From contig NZ_CH902583.1 of assembly GCF_000152965.1 (NCBI RefSeq), positions 631,676 to 695,675 on the forward strand: DNA of 64,000 nucleotides, written 5' to 3'. Source of the DNA: Roseobacter sp. MED193. GTDB taxonomy: Bacteria; Pseudomonadota; Alphaproteobacteria; Rhodobacterales; Rhodobacteraceae. A program made the position numbers and the translations under genes. Shown here in pieces: positions 1 to 6,328 of the stretch; the stretch's first letter is position 1, and every line of letters starts with the position of its first letter. Below the pieces are notes generated by a model. The model did no database searches. It was not told where the DNA came from and worked only from the letters and a program-made list of their open reading frames with translations.

Positions 1-36
1 CATTGATACCTGCAAAAAGTCACGGCGCGAGATCAT
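1..36 (-). CDS. soxB: SoxB, 5' end only (thiosulfohydrolase)
   Basis: Twelve codons run off the left edge, reading MISRRDFLQVSM. The SRRDFL string is a Tat signal motif, and this start together with the position directly after soxA fits SoxB, the dimanganese hydrolase that releases sulfate from the SoxY-bound intermediate in the periplasm. An AGGA element lies about a dozen bases upstream of the ATG. Unlike the other sox genes, it is set off by a 127-base gap that holds a hairpin and a candidate SoxR operator. Identity rests on a short N-terminus plus gene order. Confidence 0.8.
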   Translation of the reverse strand, partial: MISRRDFLQVSM

Positions 37-94
37 GTCTATCTATCATCCTGTTTGTCATCATAGGCGATCATGAGCAGTAAACATGATTCAT

Positions 95-110
95 ATTCGC
101 ATCTATGAAT
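95..110. promoter_or_regulatory. Candidate SoxR operator upstream of soxB
   Basis: A perfect ATTC-N8-GAAT inverted repeat (spacer GCATCTAT) lies 59 bases upstream of the soxB start. The same layout is known for operators of the SoxR/BigR/SqrR group of ArsR repressors, and a second perfect copy lies upstream of soxX. It suggests that soxB and whatever follows it have their own SoxR-controlled promoter. Confidence 0.6.
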
Positions 111-126
111 TTGTGTTAAGCGATAA

Positions 127-153
127 ACCCCGCGCCTGGATCAGACGCGGGGT
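127..153 (-). terminator. Hairpin after soxA (attenuator or terminator)
   Basis: The arms ACCCCGCG and CGCGGGGT pair perfectly (8 bp, 11-base loop). In the minus-strand direction the hairpin is followed by a short T-rich stretch (TTATCG). It starts 11 bases after the soxA stop and would reduce read-through into soxB. The T-tract is weak, so partial termination is more likely than complete termination. Confidence 0.5.
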
Positions 154-163
154 GTAGGTGTGT

Positions 164-1015
164 TTAGTTACGGACCGACGGGCCTTCGACCGCCAGGCCA
201 TTGCCACGCGAGGCGACATAGAGCTCAAGCGCGACAAAATCGGCAGAGCCAGGCTTGTAGGTCTCGGCGCGGGTGTCGCGCACACAGCCTTTGAAACGCG
301 CATGCACGTTGTTGAGCTTGGCGTTCTTCAGACGGTAGGTCGGGAAACCATTGATCTGGCCCTGGCTCAGGTGGTCTGCACGGATCATCAGGCCATAGCT
401 GTCCTCGTGGCAATTGGCACAAGAAAGTTCCAGCTGACCGGTGCGGGCATAGTACATTTCCTTGCCCTGTTCCCAGACCGATTGCACGGGTCCGTCAATG
501 GCCACATTGACCGGCATGCCGCGTGACTGCACCGAGATCAGCGCCTCCATCGCGGTCATGTCACCCCCAGTGTATTTCCAGGCCTTGGCCCCCATCTGGT
601 TCTCGCGACAGTCATTGACCTGCATCGCCAGCGTCCGGACTTCGCCAGCCTGCTCATTCCACTTTGGATAGACCGCGCGCACACCGGCCATGCTCTCCTC
701 CACGTCATCATGACAGGAGGCGCAGGATTTCTCCTCGGTGCCCTCAACGGTGTTCCAGGCATCAAAAGCCTTGTCGACAAAGACCATTGCAGGGTTTTCG
801 AAATCGTCCATCTGCAGGGCCTGGGTCTCATCAGAGCGGAAGTGCCAGCCTGACATCACCTCATCCATAACATCCGACAGATGCGCAGGAGCGGCGGTTT
901 TGGTCACCAGGGTTTCTTCTTCGTTGAGTACCAGCGTGTCGTCATCCGCATCTGCATGGGCAGAAAGCGGCAAGCTGAGTGCGACAGCAATGGCGGTAAG
1001 CGCCTTATAGTTCAT
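164..1015 (-). CDS. soxA: SoxA, c-type cytochrome subunit of SoxAX
   Basis: SoxA works with SoxX in the periplasm to join thiosulfate oxidatively to the cysteine of SoxY. The 283-residue protein starts with a Sec signal peptide (about residues 1-22). It has two haem-binding motifs, CASCH at 98-102 and CANCH at 199-203, so this is a dihaem SoxA. A single Cys244 in a GC context near the C-terminus matches the known cysteine persulfide ligand of the active-site haem. The gene sits after soxZ in the conserved X-Y-Z-A order, about 75 bases from soxZ. Confidence 0.96.
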   Translation of the reverse strand: MNYKALTAIAVALSLPLSAHADADDDTLVLNEEETLVTKTAAPAHLSDVMDEVMSGWHFRSDETQALQMDDFENPAMVFVDKAFDAWNTVEGTEEKSCASCHDDVEESMAGVRAVYPKWNEQAGEVRTLAMQVNDCRENQMGAKAWKYTGGDMTAMEALISVQSRGMPVNVAIDGPVQSVWEQGKEMYYARTGQLELSCANCHEDSYGLMIRADHLSQGQINGFPTYRLKNAKLNNVHARFKGCVRDTRAETYKPGSADFVALELYVASRGNGLAVEGPSVRN

Positions 1016-1090
1016 TCCTTGTCCTCCCTTGGGTATCCATCCGGGCCGCCAAAGCGGCCAGGATGCCGTGCCTTTGAGATCCGGAAGGGA

Positions 1091-1420
1091 TCAGGCCATA
1101 GCGATCGACTTGGTCGCGTCGTAGACTGACCCGTCATCATCATACCAGGTGAATTTGAAGTCACCGGCTTCGGGCACCAGGGCCTCGAACTGGAAATAGG
1201 GGTTGGTCGAAACCGCAGGTTCGATGGTGATATCGGTCACCAACTGGCCATTGAATTCGCAGGTAAAGCGGTTGATGATCGAGCGCGGAATGACATTGCC
1301 TTCTTTGTCTTTGCGCTGACCGCTTTCCATCTGGTGGCTAATCAAGGTCTTGATAGTGATCGCCTCACCAGGGGTTGCCTTCTTGGGGACTTTGACGCGG
1401 GGTTTTACACCGGATGCCAT
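1091..1420 (-). CDS. soxZ: SoxZ, sulfur carrier complex subunit
   Basis: SoxZ (109 aa) is the partner of SoxY in the periplasmic SoxYZ carrier. It has no signal peptide of its own, as usual, because it is exported as a complex with Tat-targeted SoxY. The protein is an all-beta, immunoglobulin-like domain with the family start (VKPRVKVPKKATPGE) and a region rich in aromatic and acidic residues near the C-terminus. It lies 67 bases after soxY and is presumably co-transcribed with soxX, soxY and soxA. Confidence 0.95.
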   Translation of the reverse strand: MASGVKPRVKVPKKATPGEAITIKTLISHQMESGQRKDKEGNVIPRSIINRFTCEFNGQLVTDITIEPAVSTNPYFQFEALVPEAGDFKFTWYDDDGSVYDATKSIAMA

Positions 1421-1487
1421 GTCTTAAACTCCTTCGTATTCAGGCCTTTTCACAGGCCACAATCGGGTCGCAGCGGGGCGGAATGCC

Positions 1488-1910
1488 TTAGCCGCCGCAA
1501 CCGCCGATGGTCACTTTCACAGCAGCGCTTGCCTTGGCAAAGCTGCCGTCGGCCAGCTTGGCGATCGCTACCACATCCTGGGTGCCTGCCAGGCGGATCC
1601 GGGTGGAGGCAGATTGGCTGCCAGCCAGCGGGCCAAAGTTGAAGGTTGCAACACCAGGGGTTGGGTTACCGGTGGCCAGAACCATGATCGCAGTGGCACC
1701 AGGCGCATCGACCGAGATTGGCACGGTATTGCCGTTTTCAGCAATCTCCGGCGCAGTCAGTTCAATTCCGGTGTCGGCCATTTCAGCGCCACCAGTAAAT
1801 TCGGCAATCCGATCATCAACAACGCTGGCGCTGGCGCGCAGCGGCAGGACCGTCATCACAGCAGCACCCAGGGCCAGGCCCAGGGTCTCACGGCGTGAGA
1901 ACTCCATCAT
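1488..1910 (-). CDS. soxY: SoxY, sulfur-substrate carrier protein
   Basis: SoxY carries the thiosulfate-derived sulfur on a cysteine at its flexible C-terminus. The last residues here are GGCGG, with Cys138 as the attachment site, the signature of the family. The N-terminus holds a Tat signal (SRRETLGLALG), consistent with co-export of SoxZ. The length of 140 aa is typical. An AGGAGA element lies upstream of the start, and the gene follows soxX with a 48-base gap. Confidence 0.96.
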   Translation of the reverse strand: MMEFSRRETLGLALGAAVMTVLPLRASASVVDDRIAEFTGGAEMADTGIELTAPEIAENGNTVPISVDAPGATAIMVLATGNPTPGVATFNFGPLAGSQSASTRIRLAGTQDVVAIAKLADGSFAKASAAVKVTIGGCGG

Positions 1911-1958
1911 ATGTCTCCTTTGACGTTTCGCAGAGCGACAGGGGGTTTCGCCCGCGCT

Positions 1959-2435
1959 TTACTCTTCTTTTAGGGTCGCAATGAATGCGATCACATCTTC
2001 AATTTCCTGAGCAGACAGGATTGGTGTCAGCGCCTCGGTTGGAGCCTTGCCAGTATAGGCGGCACCTGGACGAATAAAGCCTTCAACCTTGTAGAATGCA
2101 GGCATCATCGTGCCCTCAAAGGTCATTTTGGCATTGGTCATCAACCCGCGCAGCTCTGCTTCGGTCCAGCGATCACCGGCGCCATCCAGCGAAGGGCCGA
2201 TCTCACCGTGGAACGGTACATCCGCAAGGGCTGTTAACTGATGACAGGCCACGCAGTTGCCCAGCGATTTGGTGCCTGCAATAATAGCACCGCTTGCCGC
2301 ATCACCTGGGGTTCCGGTCAAGGAGGCCGCAACCGCGCCATCCTCATCAAATTGCACATCCTTTGGCGCGACCTCTGCCGCTAGGGTTGCACTCCCGGTC
2401 AGGCACACGGCCAGTGTCAGAGATAGTCTCTTCAT
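1959..2435 (-). CDS. soxX: SoxX, monohaem cytochrome c
   Basis: SoxX is the electron-accepting cytochrome of the SoxAX complex. The ATG at 2435 was chosen over an upstream in-frame start because a GGGAGGAACC ribosome site lies directly before it and the product then begins with a clean Sec signal peptide (MKRLSLTLAVCLTG...). The 158-aa protein has one CVACH haem motif (Cys61, Cys64, His65) and methionines at 110-111 in the context GTMMPAF, one of which is the likely sixth haem ligand. It is the first gene of the soxXYZA unit and is preceded by a candidate SoxR operator. Confidence 0.95.
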   Translation of the reverse strand: MKRLSLTLAVCLTGSATLAAEVAPKDVQFDEDGAVAASLTGTPGDAASGAIIAGTKSLGNCVACHQLTALADVPFHGEIGPSLDGAGDRWTEAELRGLMTNAKMTFEGTMMPAFYKVEGFIRPGAAYTGKAPTEALTPILSAQEIEDVIAFIATLKEE

Positions 2436-2480
2436 GGTTCCTCCCGTTGGCTGCCACCCGCGTTCTGGCGGGCTTAGCTT

Positions 2481-2510
2481 TGTATACCGTAGGGCACGCA
2501 GCCCCCTCAA
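2481..2510 (-). promoter_or_regulatory. Possible soxX promoter
   Basis: On the minus strand TTGAGG and TATACA are separated by 18 bases, about 45-75 bases before the soxX start and just downstream of the ATTC-N8-GAAT repeat. The fit to a sigma-70 promoter is fair, not strong. Another promoter could overlap the operator itself. Confidence 0.3.
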
Positions 2511-2521
2511 CGCAACAACAA

Positions 2522-2537
2522 ATTCAATAGTGTGAAT
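2522..2537. promoter_or_regulatory. Candidate SoxR operator in the soxW-soxX gap
   Basis: AATTC-N8-GAATT is a perfect inverted repeat (ATTC-N8-GAAT core at these positions). SoxR of another alphaproteobacterium is known to bind the soxW-soxX intergenic region, and this site is in the same place. It would control soxXYZA separately from soxVW. Confidence 0.65.
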
Positions 2538-2559
2538 TAATATATTCATTCACCCACGA

Positions 2560-3153
2560 TCAATCTGCGGATCCATTATTGCGCTCAGCAATACGGCGTG
2601 CGTGATAGCGTTGAAAATCTTCCCCATTGTCAAGAAGATACCGTTTCTCGGCCACCCAGGTAAACATGTCCAATGTTGTTCCGGGACCAAAGGCGCCGGG
2701 CATTGTCGCCACGGCCGCCTGTGTCGCAGCCGCTCCCTCTGCCACCTCTTCAGGGAGGAACAGAATCGTCGGCGTAAACAAAACGCCCCATTTGCGTGCC
2801 ATATCCTTTTCCGGCAGCGTCTCGCCGTCAAAATCTGTCACCTCAACGTCCCCGTAGAGGTTCATCTGCACCACAAAGTAGTGCTCATCAATATAGGAGC
2901 TCACCTCCGGGCGCGGAAAGACTTCCTCATGCATCTTGGTGCAATAGATACAGCCCCGCTGTTCAAAGAACAGCACCAGACGTTTGCCTTCACTATTGGC
3001 CTCTTCCAGGTCTTCGCGCAGATCCTTGAAAGTCTCGCGCATCCAGGGCGTTTTATGCAGCCCATCATCGCCCAGCTCAACAGCGGCAAGGTCTGCGGCC
3101 AGCATCGGCAGAGCCAGAGCCGCGGCCGCCAGTTTCAAGATAAAGTGTTTCAT
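2560..3153 (-). CDS. soxW: SoxW, periplasmic thioredoxin
   Basis: SoxW takes electrons from membrane-bound SoxV and keeps periplasmic Sox cysteines reduced. The start at 3153 follows a GGAGGGGAAGAC ribosome site and gives a 197-aa protein with a signal peptide (residues 1-23). The thioredoxin-like domain has a CIYC active site (Cys68, Cys71) after LFFEQRG, and a cis-proline region TPTILFLPEE further on. The gene lies 40 bases after soxV and is probably in one transcript with it. Confidence 0.92.
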   Translation of the reverse strand: MKHFILKLAAAALALPMLAADLAAVELGDDGLHKTPWMRETFKDLREDLEEANSEGKRLVLFFEQRGCIYCTKMHEEVFPRPEVSSYIDEHYFVVQMNLYGDVEVTDFDGETLPEKDMARKWGVLFTPTILFLPEEVAEGAAATQAAVATMPGAFGPGTTLDMFTWVAEKRYLLDNGEDFQRYHARRIAERNNGSAD

Positions 3154-3193
3154 GTCTTCCCCTCCGGTAACGCAGTAAGTCCCACAATCTCTA

Positions 3194-3934
3194 TCATCCC
3201 AGGGTGGCAAAACCCGGCATCCAGCGGATCATCAGATCCGCGATCCAGCGCACCCCACCGGTAACAATCAGGATGGCGAACAGGATCAGCATAGCACCCA
3301 TTATCTTTTCAACCCAGTGAAACGCAGCACGATGTCGTGCAACCCAGGCCAGAAATGGCTTAGCAAACAGTGCAGCCACCACAAAGGGGGCCGTCATCGC
3401 CGCACCGTAAACAAACAAGAGCGCACCGCCGCGCCAGATCTCACCCAGCCCAGAGGCCACCATCAGGATCGAGGCCAGGGCCGGACCCACGCAGGGCGTC
3501 CAGCCAAAGCCAAAAGCCAGCCCCATCAGATAGGCCCCCGCCAGGCTTGATGGATCGGCGGAGCTTTCCACACGTGCCTCACGATAAAGCAACCCGATGC
3601 GAATAACCCCGAGGAAATGCAGGCCAAAGACTACCAGTATCAAAGCCGCCCCATAGGACAGGATCTCCATATACTGACCAAAGAGCTGCCCCAGCGCCGT
3701 CGCGCCCATCCCCATCAGCATAAAGACCGACGTCACCCCAGCAGCAAAACACAGAGCAGCCATGACCATGCGCCGCTGCGCCCCAGGAGCGATTTCGCCA
3801 TCGCTGCGCAGCTCGGCCATTGACAGCCCCCCTAAATAGGACAGGTAGAACGGCACCATGGGCAGGATACAGGGCGTGAAGAAGCTCAATAATCCGGCAA
3901 AGGCGGCCCCGAGGTATGAAATTTCCAACATCAC
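3194..3934 (-). CDS. soxV: SoxV, CcdA-family transmembrane electron carrier
   Basis: SoxV moves reductant from cytoplasmic thioredoxin across the inner membrane to SoxW. The 246-aa protein has about six hydrophobic segments and the two CcdA/DsbD cysteine motifs, FTPCILPMVP (Cys22) and WTPCVGPALAS (Cys148), which form the redox pair. It is divergent from soxS with a roughly 115-base promoter region between them. A start one codon later (second Met) is equally possible. Confidence 0.94.
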   Translation of the reverse strand: MMLEISYLGAAFAGLLSFFTPCILPMVPFYLSYLGGLSMAELRSDGEIAPGAQRRMVMAALCFAAGVTSVFMLMGMGATALGQLFGQYMEILSYGAALILVVFGLHFLGVIRIGLLYREARVESSADPSSLAGAYLMGLAFGFGWTPCVGPALASILMVASGLGEIWRGGALLFVYGAAMTAPFVVAALFAKPFLAWVARHRAAFHWVEKIMGAMLILFAILIVTGGVRWIADLMIRWMPGFATLG

Positions 3935-3984
3935 GATCTTATGATCCTCCGGGTCTTGGGCCAGATCAGCGCAAGACTTGTTTT

Positions 3985-4000
3985 ATTCACATATTCAAAT
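3985..4000. promoter_or_regulatory. Candidate imperfect SoxR operator, soxS-soxV promoter region
   Basis: ATTC-N8-AAAT differs in one base from the ATTC-N8-GAAT pattern seen twice elsewhere in this cluster. It lies in the divergent promoter region between soxV and soxS, which is the second known SoxR-binding region in a related sox cluster. An overlapping ACATA-N7-TATGT repeat (3989-4005) could also be part of the site. Confidence 0.45.
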
Positions 4001-4048
4001 TATGTAGTATCAAGCCGCAAATCGCGGATGCCGTCAACGGTTGAGATC

Positions 4049-4489
4049 ATGAATACGAAAGCACCTCTGTTTGCAATGCGCCGCAGTTTTGCGGCAATGG
4101 CGCTCGCTGTTGCTGCCGCCCTCCCCGCCCAAGCCGGCGAGCCGGAGGCGGAGACTGGCACGACCAATGTCAATGAGTTGGTCATGGTCGAGCAAGCCGG
4201 ATGTGAATGGTGCAAGCGCTGGAACGAAGAGATCGGGCCGATCTACGGCAAAACCCGCGAAGGCGCTTTTGCGCCCCTGCGCCGGGTGGATCTTCGCGCC
4301 CTGCCGGATGACCTCAAGGTAACACGTCGGGTCAATTTCACCCCGACCTTCTTGATTGTAAAAGACGGCCATGAGATGGCCCGTCTTGAAGGATACCCGG
4401 GCGAGGATTTTTTCTGGCCCGTGATTGCACAGCTTTTGAGCCAGCATCTGGCATTTGTCCCTGACGGGACGGATCAGCCGGATAGCTAG
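4049..4489 (+). CDS. soxS: SoxS, periplasmic thioredoxin-like reductase
   Basis: SoxS is a thioredoxin-fold protein that in Paracoccus keeps SoxY active by reducing its carrier cysteine. From the ATG at 4049 the product is 146 aa, with a signal peptide ending near AQAG and a CEWC active site (Cys52, Cys55) in EQAGCEWCKRW. No strong ribosome site precedes this ATG, and a second in-frame Met at 4076 (MRRSFAAMALA) would also give a signal peptide, so the start is uncertain. SoxR follows in the same direction. Confidence 0.9.
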   Translation: MNTKAPLFAMRRSFAAMALAVAAALPAQAGEPEAETGTTNVNELVMVEQAGCEWCKRWNEEIGPIYGKTREGAFAPLRRVDLRALPDDLKVTRRVNFTPTFLIVKDGHEMARLEGYPGEDFFWPVIAQLLSQHLAFVPDGTDQPDS

Positions 4490-4552
4490 CCAGCAGACGA
4501 CAAATTGGGAGGTGCGGCGCCCGCGCGCGCCGCCACCACAGGAGACAGGACA

Positions 4553-4894
4553 ATGGCACTACCGCAATTCTCGGCCGATATGGCCCCGGAAGAGCTGGAC
4601 AACATGGTGGACAATGCCACCAAGGCTTCGAATTTCCTAAAAGCGATCAGCCACGAAGGTCGGTTGATGATCCTGTGCCATCTGGTCACTGGTGAAAAGT
4701 CTGTGACGGAACTAGAGGACCTGCTTGCGGCGCGCCAGGCGGCGGTTTCCCAGCAGTTGTCGCGATTGCGGCTGGAAGGGCTGGTGGTGCCACGTCGCGA
4801 TGGCAAGGCCATCTATTATCGCCTTGCAGACGACCGGCCACGCCGGATCCTCGAAGTGGTCTATGACTTGTTCTGCGCGGATGATGCCAGCTAA
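4553..4894 (+). CDS. soxR: SoxR, ArsR-family persulfide-sensing repressor
   Basis: This 113-aa winged-helix protein of the ArsR family belongs to the SoxR/BigR/SqrR group, which represses sulfur-oxidation genes until sulfide or persulfide links two cysteines. Exactly two cysteines are present, Cys42 and Cys108, matching the spacing of the sensing pair known in SqrR (Cys41 and Cys107). The recognition helix lies in the stretch RQAAVSQQLSRLRLEGLV. A GGAGACAGG element precedes the start. Candidate operators lie at 95, 2522 and 3985. It is co-directional with soxS. Confidence 0.93.
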   Translation: MALPQFSADMAPEELDNMVDNATKASNFLKAISHEGRLMILCHLVTGEKSVTELEDLLAARQAAVSQQLSRLRLEGLVVPRRDGKAIYYRLADDRPRRILEVVYDLFCADDAS

Positions 4895-5101
4895 CACCGT
4901 CAGCTGAGAGGAAAATAAGCCGAAGGTGCCACCCATTGCGCGCCTTAGGGTGCAAAAACGCGTTGCAATGCCCCCCTCAATGACGCTTCATTAAGCACAG
5001 CATGCCTCCTAACCCGTCGGGGGTGATCCCAACGGCACCGCATTCGGAGCGCATCGGTGGACGCAGGGCTTAATCGCCCAGCGCGGGAGGAGAGTTCGCC
5101 T

Positions 5102-6160
5102 ATGTTTGATCTGTTCAGCGATCACCATCTGGTCACCGTTATTGGGCTTTTGGGCGGCGTGCTCTTGGGTTTGGCGGCGCGGCTGGGGCGGTTCTGCACC
5201 CTGGGTGCGATCGAAGACCTGCTCTATGGTGGTTCCTCCCAGCGCATGCGCATGTGGGGATTGGCCATCGGCACCGCGGTGGTTGGCAGTTTTTCCCTCA
5301 TCGGCCTAGGAGAGCTTGACGCCTCTCAATCCTTTTACCTTACCGTACGTTGGATGCCTTTGGCCTCGATCGTGGGCGGGGTGATGTTTGGCTACGGCAT
5401 GGCGCTAAGCGGCAACTGCGGATATGGGGCCATCGCGCGACTTGGTGGCGGTGATCTGCGCAGCTTTGTTATCGTTCTGGTCATGGGAATTTCCACCTAT
5501 GTGGTGCTATCCGGCCCCCTGGCACCGCTGCGGAACCTGCTGTTTGAACAGCAGGATGTCACAAGCGATCTGCCTCCTGGTCTGGCACACCACCTATCGG
5601 CGCTGACCCATCTTCCGCTGGCAGGCATTGGCATCAGTGCCGGGTTTGTCCTTATTGGCATCAGCCTCTGGGATCAGGAATTTCGCCGCGACCACAAGAG
5701 CCTGTTTTGGTCCGTTGTCGTCGGTCTTGCGGTGGTCTCTGGCTGGGCGGGCACCGCCTATGTCAACGCCCGGGGCTTTGAGGCCCTGCCCGTCGTCTCC
5801 CATTCCTTTTCTGCCCCCCTGGGGGAAACCATCCTCTGGACCATGACCGGCAGCCTGAGGCCTTTGTCATTTGCTGTAGGCTCCATCAGCGGGGTTTGGC
5901 TGGGCGCCTTCTTGGGCTCGCTGATCAAGGGGCATTTTCGCTGGGAAGCCTGCGATGATCCGCGCGAGTTGCGACGCCAGATCTTTGGTGCGGCCATTAT
6001 GGGGGCCGGTGCGGTCATCGCTATGGGCTGCACCGTAGGACAGGGGCTCAGCGCCTTCTCCCTGTTGTCGCTTTCCGCTCCTGTAACCTTTCTGGCGATC
6101 TTTGCCGGTGCCGCCCTGGGACTGCGCCAATTGATCGTTGGCTTTCGCAGCGCCGCCTAG
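5102..6160 (+). CDS. YeeE/YedE-family sulfur-compound transporter
   Basis: The 352-aa membrane protein has about nine to ten hydrophobic segments and the duplicated cysteine motifs of the YeeE/YedE family: FCTLGAIEDL (Cys32), SGNCGYGAIARLGGG (Cys106) and MGCTVGQGLS (Cys310). Characterised members import thiosulfate through a channel lined by such cysteines. Its place next to soxR fits uptake or release of a sulfur compound linked to thiosulfate oxidation. The start at 5102 follows a GGGAGGAGAG element. The 207 bases before it hold no clear SoxR site. Confidence 0.88.
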   Translation: MFDLFSDHHLVTVIGLLGGVLLGLAARLGRFCTLGAIEDLLYGGSSQRMRMWGLAIGTAVVGSFSLIGLGELDASQSFYLTVRWMPLASIVGGVMFGYGMALSGNCGYGAIARLGGGDLRSFVIVLVMGISTYVVLSGPLAPLRNLLFEQQDVTSDLPPGLAHHLSALTHLPLAGIGISAGFVLIGISLWDQEFRRDHKSLFWSVVVGLAVVSGWAGTAYVNARGFEALPVVSHSFSAPLGETILWTMTGSLRPLSFAVGSISGVWLGAFLGSLIKGHFRWEACDDPRELRRQIFGAAIMGAGAVIAMGCTVGQGLSAFSLLSLSAPVTFLAIFAGAALGLRQLIVGFRSAA

Positions 6161-6328
6161 GATAGGCTCTCAAGAGCCCACTGGCGCGATTGGGCGCAGG
6201 CTCTGGTGCTTTGTAACCTTTTGATGAAATCATAGCCCATCATTACCCAGCTGTTACACTAGCCCTCCACATCCTGCGGTATCTGCCGGAAGTTTCCGCG
6301 CATAGTGTTTTGACAGAGAGAGCAAGCC

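Noticed and set aside
4895-5101. SoxR operator before the YeeE/YedE gene
   Set aside because: ATTC occurs near 5042 but the partner GAAT is missing at the right distance.
6161-6328. Possible Pho box upstream of phoX
   Set aside because: Only single half-like elements (TTGTAAC, CTGTTAC) are seen; no second repeat at the correct spacing, so PhoB control cannot be claimed from sequence.
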